Origin: JAAFJM01 sp964529175
Lineage (GTDB): Bacteria > Bacteroidota > Bacteroidia > UKL13-3
Length of the DNA stretch: 64,000 nucleotides
Direction of reading: 5' to 3'
NCBI GenBank assembly: GCA_964529175.1
Contig: CAZGVO010000013.1
Coordinates: forward strand, 1-64,000
This document shows, one piece after another, positions 1 to 7,520 of this stretch. The position numbers and the translations under genes are program-made. The notes under the pieces were generated by a model, which was not told the origin of the DNA, made no database searches, and saw only the letters and a program-made list of their open reading frames with translations. Each line of letters begins with the position of its first letter. The stretch's first letter is position 1.

Positions 1-269
1 AAGCTGAAATTTACGTATTATCAAAAGACGAAGGTGGACGTCACACTCCATTCTTCAACAAATACCGTCCTCAATTCTACTTCCGTACAACTGACGTTAC
101 AGGTGAAGTAGTATTACCAGAAGGAACTGAAATGATTATGCCTGGTGATAATGTTACTATCACTGTAAAATTAATCAATCCAATTGCTATGGAGAAAAAC
201 TTACGTTTCGCTATCCGTGAAGGTGGTAGAACAGTAGGTGCTGGTCAGGTAACTGAAATTTTAAAATAA
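1..269 (+). CDS. tuf: Elongation factor Tu, C-terminal part (5' truncated)
   Basis: This is the last 88 codons of EF-Tu, the GTPase that delivers aminoacyl-tRNA to the ribosome. The reading frame enters at base 3 and ends with TAA at 267-269. The visible part is domain III: it contains GGRHTPFF, YRPQFYFRTTDVTG, MPGDN and the ending GRTVGAGQVTEILK, all diagnostic of bacterial EF-Tu. Domains I (GTPase) and II lie outside the window. Its position just before tRNA-Trp, secE and nusG is the usual Bacteroidota arrangement. The gene is truncated only by the window edge. Confidence 0.98.
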   Translation, partial: AEIYVLSKDEGGRHTPFFNKYRPQFYFRTTDVTGEVVLPEGTEMIMPGDNVTITVKLINPIAMEKNLRFAIREGGRTVGAGQVTEILK

Positions 270-283
270 TTTAAAATACCATA

Positions 284-331
284 TAGATACTGAATGTTGG
301 TTAAGGCAACTTAGCCAACATTTAGTGTCTA
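284..331 (+). promoter_or_regulatory. 22-bp RNA hairpin with GCAA tetraloop between tuf and tRNA-Trp
   Basis: Bases 284-305 pair without a gap to 310-331 (22 pairs, three of them G-U), closed by the loop GCAA at 306-309, a GNRA-type tetraloop. It starts 14 bases after the tuf stop and ends 4 bases before tRNA-Trp. No long T tract follows, so it is a poor classical intrinsic terminator. An RNA processing or partial-termination role is more likely. The pairing is seen; the function is inferred. Confidence 0.7.
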
Positions 332-335
332 ATTT

Positions 336-409
336 AGGAGTGTAGTTCAAGGGTAGAATGTCGGTCTCCAAAACCGCTGATGGGAGTTCGAATCTCTCCA
401 CTCCTGCCA
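336..409 (+). tRNA. tRNA-Trp (anticodon CCA)
   Basis: The cloverleaf reads clearly: acceptor stem AGGAGTG (336-342) with CACTCCT (399-405), discriminator G406 and encoded CCA at 407-409. The D stem is GTTC/GAAT, the anticodon loop CTCCAAA has CCA at 368-370, and the T arm GGGAG-TTCGAAT-CTCTC lies at 382-398. The base of the anticodon stem (361/377) is a T-C mismatch in this reading. The tuf, tRNA-Trp, secE order is typical of Bacteroidota, and the tRNA may be cut out of a longer tuf-secE-nusG transcript. Confidence 0.95.
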
Positions 410-452
410 AAAATAAGAGTGTAACAAGCTAACTTGTAAAACACATCAAACT

Positions 453-647
453 ATGAATAAAATTAAAGAATACGTAAAATTATCATACGATGAATTAATG
501 AATAAGGTAACTTGGCCTACTTGGGGCGAGTTGCAAGAAAGTACTATCATAGTTATGATTGCTGCCTTATTAATTGCATTTGTAATATTCATTATGGATT
601 TAATTAGCAATGGTGGGTTAGGATTTTTTTACCAATTAGTTAAGTAA
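453..647 (+). CDS. secE: Preprotein translocase subunit SecE
   Basis: A 64-residue inner-membrane protein that clamps SecY in the SecYEG protein-export channel. The cytoplasmic amphipathic helix carries the SecE signature (YDELMNKVTWPTWGELQEST, residues about 12-31). It is followed by one membrane segment of about 20 hydrophobic residues (IIVMIAALLIAFVIFIMDL). The length fits the short single-span SecE of most bacteria. nusG follows after 13 bases, the universal secE-nusG pair. The ATG start at 453 lies 43 bases after tRNA-Trp. Confidence 0.97.
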   Translation: MNKIKEYVKLSYDELMNKVTWPTWGELQESTIIVMIAALLIAFVIFIMDLISNGGLGFFYQLVK

Positions 648-660
648 TTAAATCGGGAAT

Positions 661-1203
661 ATGATACAAGAACAATTTAAGTGGTACGTGGCCAGAGCAA
701 TTACCGGACAAGAAAAAAAGGTAAAAGCTCAAATTGAAGTAGAGCTTGAAAGAGCAGGATTAAGTGTTCATGTACCTCAAATTTTAATACCTACTGAAAA
801 AGTTTATACTGTAAAGAATGGTAAAAAAATTGCTAAAGAAAAAGCTTATTTACCGGGTTATATTTTAATACAAGCCGAATTAGTTGGTGAAGTTGGACAT
901 ACTATTGACTCAGTTAATGGTATTGTTGGCTTTTTAGGTGGTAAATCTACTCCAGTTCCTTTGCGTCAGTCAGAAGTTGCCCGTATCTTGGGTAATGTAG
1001 ATGCAATTGGTGAACAAGGCGAGGTTATGGATGAACCATTTATAGTAGGTGAAACTGTAAAAGTAATTGATGGTCCTTTTAGTGGATTTGATGGATTGAT
1101 TGAAGAGGTTAGTGAAGAGAAGAAAAAACTAAAAGTGATGGTTAAAATATTTGGAAGAAGAACTCCCTTGGAGTTAAATTTTGTTCAAGTAGAAAAAGAA
1201 TAA
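661..1203 (+). CDS. nusG: Transcription termination/antitermination protein NusG
   Basis: 180 residues, normal length. NusG binds the RNA polymerase clamp and links it to Rho or to the ribosome. The N-terminal NGN domain (about residues 7-110) shows WYVARAITGQEKKVK and the segment EKAYLPGYILIQ. The C-terminal KOW domain starts near residue 125 with FIVGETVKVIDGPFSGFDG. The gene sits between secE and rplK and is probably cotranscribed with secE. The ATG at 661 is the only sensible start. Confidence 0.97.
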   Translation: MIQEQFKWYVARAITGQEKKVKAQIEVELERAGLSVHVPQILIPTEKVYTVKNGKKIAKEKAYLPGYILIQAELVGEVGHTIDSVNGIVGFLGGKSTPVPLRQSEVARILGNVDAIGEQGEVMDEPFIVGETVKVIDGPFSGFDGLIEEVSEEKKKLKVMVKIFGRRTPLELNFVQVEKE

Positions 1204-1227
1204 TAGAATAACTTGATTTAATTTTTA

Positions 1228-1263
1228 TAGTATTTAATGCTGCTTTCCACTGATTAAATATTA
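1228..1263 (+). promoter_or_regulatory. Stem-loop in the nusG-rplK leader
   Basis: Bases 1228-1238 pair with 1253-1263 (11 pairs, one G-U) around a 14-base loop. The stem is AT-rich and lies 36 bases before the rplK start. It may be part of a leader controlling the rplKAJL genes. I could not match it to the canonical ribosomal protein L1 target, so the role is open. Confidence 0.35.
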
Positions 1264-1298
1264 AAGGATTGAATAAGTATTATATATAAATAAATAAA

Positions 1299-1742
1299 AT
1301 GGCTAAAGAATTAACAGGATTCGTAAAATTGCAGGTAAAAGGCGGTAGCGCTAACCCTGCACCACCAATTGGACCAGCTTTAGGTTCGAAAGGTATAAAT
1401 ATCATGGAGTTTTGCAAGCAATTTAATGCTCGTACCCAAGATAAAGCTGGTAAAATTTTACCAGTAGTAATTTCAGTATACAGTGACAAGTCTTTCGACT
1501 TCATTATTAAAACACCACCAGTAGCCTCTCAACTGCTGGAAGCTGCAAAAATTAAATCTGGTTCAGCTGAATCTAACCGTAAGAAAGTTGGTTCAGTAAC
1601 TTGGGAACAAGTTAGAGCTATTGCAGCTGATAAAATGCAAGATATGAACTGCTTTAAAGTAGAATCAGCCATGAAAATGGTAGCAGGTTCAGCTCGCTCT
1701 ATGGGTATTACTGTTACGGGTGATAATCCATTTCAAAATTAA
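1299..1742 (+). CDS. rplK: 50S ribosomal protein L11
   Basis: 147 residues. L11 forms the base of the ribosomal stalk with 23S rRNA helices 43-44 and is part of the GTPase-associated centre. Visible signatures are the N-terminal KLQVKGGSANPAPPIGPALG stretch with the proline-rich thiopeptide-facing loop, and the C-terminal RNA-binding domain ending GSARSMGITV. It heads the rplK-rplA-rplJ-rplL run; rplA starts 18 bases downstream. A minus-strand reading frame of 74 codons across its start is only a shadow. Confidence 0.98.
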   Translation: MAKELTGFVKLQVKGGSANPAPPIGPALGSKGINIMEFCKQFNARTQDKAGKILPVVISVYSDKSFDFIIKTPPVASQLLEAAKIKSGSAESNRKKVGSVTWEQVRAIAADKMQDMNCFKVESAMKMVAGSARSMGITVTGDNPFQN

Positions 1743-1760
1743 TTTTTAGATTGTAAAACA

Positions 1761-2459
1761 ATGGCAAGGATCAGCAAAAAAAGAAAAGAAGTACTCAAGA
1801 AAATTGAGGCAAACAAAAACTACACTTTGTCTGATGCATCTAAATTGGTGAAAGAAATTTCTTACACTAAATTTGATTCATCGGTTGATATTGATGTACG
1901 CTTGGGAGTTGACCCTAAAAAAGCCAATCAAATGGTTCGTGGTGTGGTTAGTTTACCACATGGTACCGGTAAAGAAGTTCGTGTATTAGCATTAGTTACT
2001 CCTGATAAGGAAGCTGAAGCTCGCGAAGCTGGTGCAGACCATGTAGGTTTGGATGAATATATCCAAAAGATTGAGCAAGGATGGGTTGACATTGATATCA
2101 TTGTAACAATGCCTGCGGTAATGGCTAAATTAGGTAAATTAGGTAAAATTTTAGGACCTCGTAACTTAATGCCAAACCCTAAATCAGGAACAGTTACTAT
2201 GGAAATTGGTAAAACTGTAAAAGAAGTAAAAGCTGGTAAAATTGATTTTAAAGTAGATAAAGAAGGAGCAATTCACACATCTATTGGTAAAACTTCAATG
2301 GAACCACAAAAATTATTCGAAAATGCAGTTGAATTAATTCAAACAATTAACAAGCTAAAACCATCAGCAGCTAAAGGTACTTACTTAAAAGGCGTAAGCT
2401 TAAGTAGTACAATGAGCCCTGGTATTTCAGTAGATACAAAATCAATTCCTGGCATTTAA
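1761..2459 (+). CDS. rplA: 50S ribosomal protein L1
   Basis: 232 residues, standard for bacterial L1, which forms the mobile L1 stalk that helps release E-site tRNA and often represses its own operon. Recognisable segments include DVRLGVDPKKANQMVRG, LPHGTGK and the family signature around MPAVMAKLGKLGKILGPRNL near residues 115-134. rplJ follows after only 20 bases, so there is no room for the long L10 leader found between these genes in some other phyla. Confidence 0.98.
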   Translation: MARISKKRKEVLKKIEANKNYTLSDASKLVKEISYTKFDSSVDIDVRLGVDPKKANQMVRGVVSLPHGTGKEVRVLALVTPDKEAEAREAGADHVGLDEYIQKIEQGWVDIDIIVTMPAVMAKLGKLGKILGPRNLMPNPKSGTVTMEIGKTVKEVKAGKIDFKVDKEGAIHTSIGKTSMEPQKLFENAVELIQTINKLKPSAAKGTYLKGVSLSSTMSPGISVDTKSIPGI

Positions 2460-2479
2460 TATTTAATAAAACAACAGTT

Positions 2480-3004
2480 ATGACAAAACACGAAAAAAAT
2501 GAAGTGATAGATAACTTGGCTGGTTTATTTAACGAGTACAAGAATGTTTATGTAACTAATGTAGCCAGTTTAAATGCTAAACAAACTAGCTTACTACGTG
2601 GTGAGCTTTTCAAAGCAGGTATTACTATGCAAATGGCAAAAAATACTTTAATTGAAAAAGCTATGGAACGTAGTGGAAGAGATTTTGGTAATTTAGGTGA
2701 AACTTTAGTAGGCAATACAGCATTAATGTTCTGTCACGATATGAAAGAGCCTGCAAAGGTTATCAAATCGTTCCGTAAAAAGACAGAAATACCTTATTTA
2801 AAAGGTGCTGCTATTGACGCTGATATATTTATTGGCGATAACCAATTAGATGCTTTAATGGCTCTTAAAACTAAAAATGAGCTTATTGGAGAAATCATTG
2901 GAATGTTACAAAGCCCAGCTCAAAATGTCATTAGTGCATTACAAGCTTCAGGTGGAGGTAAAATTGCAGGCTTAGTAAAAACGTTATCTGAGCGTCCTGA
3001 ATAA
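2480..3004 (+). CDS. rplJ: 50S ribosomal protein L10
   Basis: 174 residues. L10 anchors L7/L12 dimers to the ribosomal stalk. The N-terminal globular domain shows KHEKNEVIDNLAGLF, TSLLRGELFKAGI and KNTLIEKAMERSG, typical of the family. The C-terminal helix that binds L12 dimers follows. It lies between rplA (20 bases upstream) and rplL (53 bases downstream), the conserved stalk operon order. Confidence 0.98.
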   Translation: MTKHEKNEVIDNLAGLFNEYKNVYVTNVASLNAKQTSLLRGELFKAGITMQMAKNTLIEKAMERSGRDFGNLGETLVGNTALMFCHDMKEPAKVIKSFRKKTEIPYLKGAAIDADIFIGDNQLDALMALKTKNELIGEIIGMLQSPAQNVISALQASGGGKIAGLVKTLSERPE

Positions 3005-3057
3005 TTCAGATAAAACAAATTCATTAATTTAAAAAAAACAAAAATAAAAATACAATC

Positions 3058-3429
3058 ATGGCAGATTTAAAAGCGTTCGCAGAACAATTAGTTAACCTTT
3101 CAGTAAAAGACGTTAACGAATTAGCAAAAATTTTAAAAGACGAGTACGGCATTGAGCCTGCTGCTGCAGCTGTTGCTGTTGCTGCTGCTCCTGCTGCTGC
3201 TGAAGCAGCTGCTGAACAAACATCTTTCAACGTTATATTGAAAAGTGCTGGTGCAGCTAAATTAAACGTAGTTAAAGTTGTTAAAGACTTAACTGGTTTA
3301 GGTTTAAAAGAAGCTAAAGAATTAGTTGATGGTGCACCAAAACCAATTAAAGAAGGTGTAGACAAAACTGAAGCTGAAAGCTTAAAAGCTAAGCTTGAAG
3401 AAGCTGGTGCTGAAGTTGAAGTAAAATAA
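3058..3429 (+). CDS. rplL: 50S ribosomal protein L7/L12
   Basis: 123 residues. This is the flexible stalk protein that recruits translational GTPases. The N-terminal dimerisation domain (LKAFAEQLVNLSVKDVNELA) is joined through an alanine-rich hinge (about residues 34-53, mostly GCT codons) to the C-terminal domain with KLNVVKVVKDLTGLGLKEAK and VDGAPKPIKEGV. The GCT run explains a local simple-sequence look and is normal for this protein. A strong hairpin begins 24 bases after its stop. Confidence 0.98.
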   Translation: MADLKAFAEQLVNLSVKDVNELAKILKDEYGIEPAAAAVAVAAAPAAAEAAAEQTSFNVILKSAGAAKLNVVKVVKDLTGLGLKEAKELVDGAPKPIKEGVDKTEAESLKAKLEEAGAEVEVK

Positions 3430-3453
3430 TTGCTTAAAGCAAAATAAGCAGGC

Positions 3454-3518
3454 TTGACCCCGGCAATTTGCCGCGGGTCAATTCTGCATTATAAAAAAGC
3501 TACTTTTTTAGTTTTTTT
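3454..3518 (+). terminator. Tandem hairpins between rplL and rpoB (attenuator-like)
   Basis: A GC-rich stem pairs TTGACCC (3454-3460) plus CGGC with GCCG plus GGGTCAA (3475-3481), with one bulged C. A second, AT-only hairpin (AAAAAAG, loop CTA, CTTTTTT at 3493-3509) and a run of seven T (3512-3518) follow. Partial termination here would let ribosomal protein genes be transcribed more than rpoBC. That role is known for the rplL-rpoB gap in enteric bacteria and is inferred here. Confidence 0.65.
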
Positions 3519-3615
3519 GTGGTCGTGATAAACGATTTTTTTTTGGTTTTATTCAACCTTAAAATGAATAACACAGTAAATTGATAGCATTTTCAATTTA
3601 AAACCAAATATTACA

Positions 3616-6600
3616 TTGACTAACAGAACTATAACACCCGAAGGCAGAATCACTTTCGCCAAGGTAAAACCGGTTATTGATTATCCAGATTTTTTGGATG
3701 TTCAATTAGAATCTTTTAGAGAATTTTTTCAATTAGATACTACTTCTGAAAGTAGAGCTAATGAAGGACTTTTCAAAGTGTTTCAGGAGAACTTTCCTAT
3801 TAGTGATACAAGAAACATTTTTACTTTAGAATTTTTAGATTATTTTGTTGATCCACCACGCTATTCTATTGAAGAGTGTATTGAAAGAGGATTGACTTAT
3901 AGTGTTCCATTAAAAGCCAAGTTAAAATTGAGCTGTAATGACCCTGAGCACGAAGATTTCCAAACTATAGTTCAAGATGTGTACTTAGGAACAATTCCTT
4001 ACATGACTCCAAGTGGTACTTTTTGTATCAACGGTGCAGAGCGTGTTATTGTTTCTCAATTGCATCGTTCTCCAGGTGTGTTCTTTGGACAATCGTACCA
4101 CACCAATGGAACTAAATTATACTCAGCCCGTGTTATTCCTTTTAAAGGTAGCTGGATTGAGTTTGCTACAGACGTAAATAACGTTATGTATGCATATATT
4201 GATAGAAAAAAGAAGTTTCCAGTAACTACGTTATTACGTGCTATTGGATTCGAATCTGATAAAGATATATTAAACTTATTTGACTTAGCTGAAGAAATTA
4301 AGGTAAGCAAGGCAGGTTTGAAAAAGGTATTAGGTCGCAAATTAGCAGCTCGTGTTTTAAGAACTTGGGTTGAAGATTTTGTGGATGAAGATACCGGTGA
4401 GGTTGTATCAATTGAGCGTAACGAAGTTATTATTGAACGCGATACCACAATTGAAGATAGCCATATTGATTTGATTTTAGAAGCTGATGTTAAAAACATT
4501 ATTCTTCACAAAAATGAAAACAACCACAATGAGTTTGCTACTATTTTAAATACTTTACAAAAGGATACTTCAAATAGTGCTAAAGAGGCTCACGAACATA
4601 TTTACCGCCAGTTACGTAACGCAGATCCACCTGATGAAGAAACAGCACGTGGAGTTATTGAGAAATTATTCTTCTCAGATAAACGTTACGATTTGGGTGA
4701 AGTTGGTCGTTACCGTATCAATAGAAAATTAAACAAAAACGAATCTTTAGATAATCGTGTATTATCGAAAGACGATATTGTTTCAATCATAAAATACTTA
4801 ATTGAGTTATCTAATTCACGTGCAGATGTGGATGATATTGACCATTTAAGTAACAGACGTGTTAGAACTGTAGGTGAGCAATTATATTCACAATTTGGTG
4901 TTGGTTTGGCTCGTATGAGCAGAACTATTCGTGAAAGAATGAATATACGTGATAATGAGGTGTTTACACCCCAAGATTTGATTAATGCTAAAACATTGTC
5001 ATCTGTTATCAACTCATTTTTTGGTACTAACCAATTATCTCAGTTTATGGATCAAACCAATCCATTGGCAGAGATTACTCACAAAAGAAGAATGTCGGCC
5101 CTAGGTCCAGGTGGTCTTTCTCGCGAAAGAGCTGGTTTTGAGGTTCGTGACGTACATTACACCCATTACGGTCGTTTGTGTACTATTGAAACTCCTGAGG
5201 GACCAAACATTGGATTGATTTCATCATTATGTGTTCATGCTAAAATTAACAGCATGGGCTTTATTGAAACGCCATATTTAAAAGTAGAAAATGGAACCGT
5301 TGCTGTTGGAAAACCTGTAACTTATTTAAGTGCAGAAGATGAAGAAGGAATGGTTATTGCACAATCGGATGCTAAATATAACGAAACTACAGGTGAGTTT
5401 AACGATCCTAAAGTAAAAGCTCGTTACGAAGGCGATTTCCCGATGGTGGAACCTGAAAAACTACAATTTATGGATATTGCTCCTAATCAAATTGTATCGA
5501 TTGCTGCTAGTATGATTCCTTTTTTGGAACATAATGATGCGAATCGTGCGTTGATGGGATCAAACATGCAACGTCAAGCAGTTCCTTTATTACGTCCTGA
5601 AGCTCCAGTTGTTGGAACAGGATTAGAAGGTAAAATTGCTCGAGATAGTAGAAATTTATTATTAGCCGAAGGCACTGGTGTAGTTGAGTACGTGGATGGT
5701 AATGAAATTAGAATTCGTTACGAACAAACCGAATCAGATAAATTAGTTAGCTTTGGAACAGATACTAAAACTTATAAATTAACTAAGTTTTTACGTACTA
5801 ACCAAAATACTTGTATTAACTTAAGACCAATTGTGAAAAAAGGTCAAAAAGTTACTAAAGGTAATGTTTTATGCGAAGGTTATGCAACACAAGGTGGCGA
5901 ATTAGCAATTGGAAGAAACTTAAAAGTAGCTTTCATGCCTTGGCAAGGAAATAACTTTGAGGATGCGATTGTAATTAGCGAACGCGTTACCAAAGAAGAT
6001 ATTTTTACTTCAATTCACATTACTGAGTACGAATTAGAAGTTCGTGATACAAAACGTGGTGAAGAAGAATTAACCAACGATATTCCAAATGTAAGCGAAG
6101 ATGCTACTCGTAATTTAGATGAAAATGGATTAATTAGAGTTGGTTGCGAAGTATTTGATGGTGATATTTTAATTGGTAAAATTACTCCTAAAGGAGAAAC
6201 TGAACCATCGCCAGAAGAAAAATTATTACGTGCAATTTTTGGAGATAAAGCTGGTGATGTAAAAGATGCATCGTTAAAAGCTTCTCCTTCTACTGCAGGT
6301 GTAGTTATAGAGAAAAAATTATTTGCTAGACTTAAAAAAGATAAAGTAGGTAAAGCTGATGATAAAACCAAAATTGCTAAATTAACTGAAGAGCATGAGA
6401 AAAACATTGCTTCAATTAAATCAATTTTAGTTGACAAATTATTTACCATTTTAACTGGTAAAACTAGCCAAGGTGTAATGAATGTTTATGGTGAAGAATT
6501 AATTTCGAAAGGAACTAAATTCACTATGAAAAACTTAAGTGAAGTTGATTACACCAACGTGAATGCAAATAATTGGAGCACTGATGCTGAGAAAAACGAT

Positions 6601-7434
6601 ATGATTAAACAAATCTTATCGAACTACAAAAACAGAGTAAACCAAGAATTAGCTGATTACAGACGTAAAGAGTACGCAATTAGTGTGGGTGATGAATTAC
6701 CAACTGGTATTTTAAAACTAGCTAAAGTTTATATTGCTCAAAAACGTAAGTTAAAAGTAGGTGATAAAATGGCTGGTCGTCATGGAAATAAAGGTATCGT
6801 TGCACGTATTGTTCGTGACGAGGATTTACCATTCCAAGAAGATGGAAGACCAGTTGATATTGTGTTAAATCCATTAGGTGTACCTTCTCGTATGAACTTA
6901 GGACAGATTTACGAAACTGTGTTAGGTTGGGCAGGTATTGAATTAGGAGTTAAATTTGCTACTCCAATTTTTGATGGTGCTAACGATGATGATGTATTAG
7001 AATTTACACGCAAAGCAGGAATTCCTGATTGGGGTAAAACTTATTTATACGATGGATTATCGGGTGAGCGTTTTGATCAACCAACTACTGTAGGTGTAAT
7101 TTACATGATTAAATTAGGTCACATGGTTGATGATAAGATGCATGCTCGTTCTATTGGACCATACTCATTAATTACACAACAACCTTTAGGTGGTAAAGCA
7201 CAATTTGGAGGTCAGCGTTTTGGAGAGATGGAGGTTTGGGCTTTAGAAGCTTATGGCGCATCAAATATTTTACAAGAAATTTTAACCATTAAATCTGATG
7301 ATATTATTGGTAGAGCTAAGGCTTACGAAGCAATTGTAAAAGGTGATAATTTACCACAACCTGGTATCCCTGAATCGTTCAATGTATTGTTGCATGAATT
7401 AAGAGGCTTAGGTTTAGATGTAACGTTAGAATAA
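3616..7434 (+). CDS. rpoB: DNA-directed RNA polymerase subunit beta
   Basis: 1272 residues, a normal length for Bacteroidota beta. It forms one pincer of the RNA polymerase core and carries the rifampicin pocket, where QFMDQ-NPLAEITHKRRMSALGPGGLS is visible. D479, H489 and S494 correspond to E. coli D516, H526 and S531 and are wild type. GDKMAGRHGNKG and the C-terminal GGKAQFGGQRFGEMEVWALEA are also present. No ATG lies near the start; the frame opens with TTG at 3616, with an in-frame stop at 3577 upstream. It ends 86 bases before rpoC. Confidence 0.98.
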   Translation: MTNRTITPEGRITFAKVKPVIDYPDFLDVQLESFREFFQLDTTSESRANEGLFKVFQENFPISDTRNIFTLEFLDYFVDPPRYSIEECIERGLTYSVPLKAKLKLSCNDPEHEDFQTIVQDVYLGTIPYMTPSGTFCINGAERVIVSQLHRSPGVFFGQSYHTNGTKLYSARVIPFKGSWIEFATDVNNVMYAYIDRKKKFPVTTLLRAIGFESDKDILNLFDLAEEIKVSKAGLKKVLGRKLAARVLRTWVEDFVDEDTGEVVSIERNEVIIERDTTIEDSHIDLILEADVKNIILHKNENNHNEFATILNTLQKDTSNSAKEAHEHIYRQLRNADPPDEETARGVIEKLFFSDKRYDLGEVGRYRINRKLNKNESLDNRVLSKDDIVSIIKYLIELSNSRADVDDIDHLSNRRVRTVGEQLYSQFGVGLARMSRTIRERMNIRDNEVFTPQDLINAKTLSSVINSFFGTNQLSQFMDQTNPLAEITHKRRMSALGPGGLSRERAGFEVRDVHYTHYGRLCTIETPEGPNIGLISSLCVHAKINSMGFIETPYLKVENGTVAVGKPVTYLSAEDEEGMVIAQSDAKYNETTGEFNDPKVKARYEGDFPMVEPEKLQFMDIAPNQIVSIAASMIPFLEHNDANRALMGSNMQRQAVPLLRPEAPVVGTGLEGKIARDSRNLLLAEGTGVVEYVDGNEIRIRYEQTESDKLVSFGTDTKTYKLTKFLRTNQNTCINLRPIVKKGQKVTKGNVLCEGYATQGGELAIGRNLKVAFMPWQGNNFEDAIVISERVTKEDIFTSIHITEYELEVRDTKRGEEELTNDIPNVSEDATRNLDENGLIRVGCEVFDGDILIGKITPKGETEPSPEEKLLRAIFGDKAGDVKDASLKASPSTAGVVIEKKLFARLKKDKVGKADDKTKIAKLTEEHEKNIASIKSILVDKLFTILTGKTSQGVMNVYGEELISKGTKFTMKNLSEVDYTNVNANNWSTDAEKNDMIKQILSNYKNRVNQELADYRRKEYAISVGDELPTGILKLAKVYIAQKRKLKVGDKMAGRHGNKGIVARIVRDEDLPFQEDGRPVDIVLNPLGVPSRMNLGQIYETVLGWAGIELGVKFATPIFDGANDDDVLEFTRKAGIPDWGKTYLYDGLSGERFDQPTTVGVIYMIKLGHMVDDKMHARSIGPYSLITQQPLGGKAQFGGQRFGEMEVWALEAYGASNILQEILTIKSDDIIGRAKAYEAIVKGDNLPQPGIPESFNVLLHELRGLGLDVTLE

Positions 7435-7442
7435 AAAAATTA

Positions 7443-7470
7443 ATGGAATTGAGCTTAGGCTCAATTCCAT
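7443..7470 (+). promoter_or_regulatory. Perfect 12-bp hairpin between rpoB and rpoC
   Basis: ATGGAATTGAGC (7443-7454), loop TTAG, GCTCAATTCCAT (7459-7470): twelve uninterrupted Watson-Crick pairs. It begins 8 bases after the rpoB stop. The following sequence is only mildly T-rich, so a processing, mRNA-stabilising or weak attenuation role is more likely than full termination. Confidence 0.6.
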
Positions 7471-7520
7471 CATTTTATTTAAACTAACAATTTTCAATAA
7501 AAAAATTTCAAACGAAATAT

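Noticed and set aside
3150..3220. GCT-rich simple repeat
   Set aside because: It encodes the normal alanine-rich hinge of L7/L12.
4056..4499. 147-codon minus-strand frame inside rpoB
   Set aside because: rpoB is certain here; the frame has no recognisable domain.
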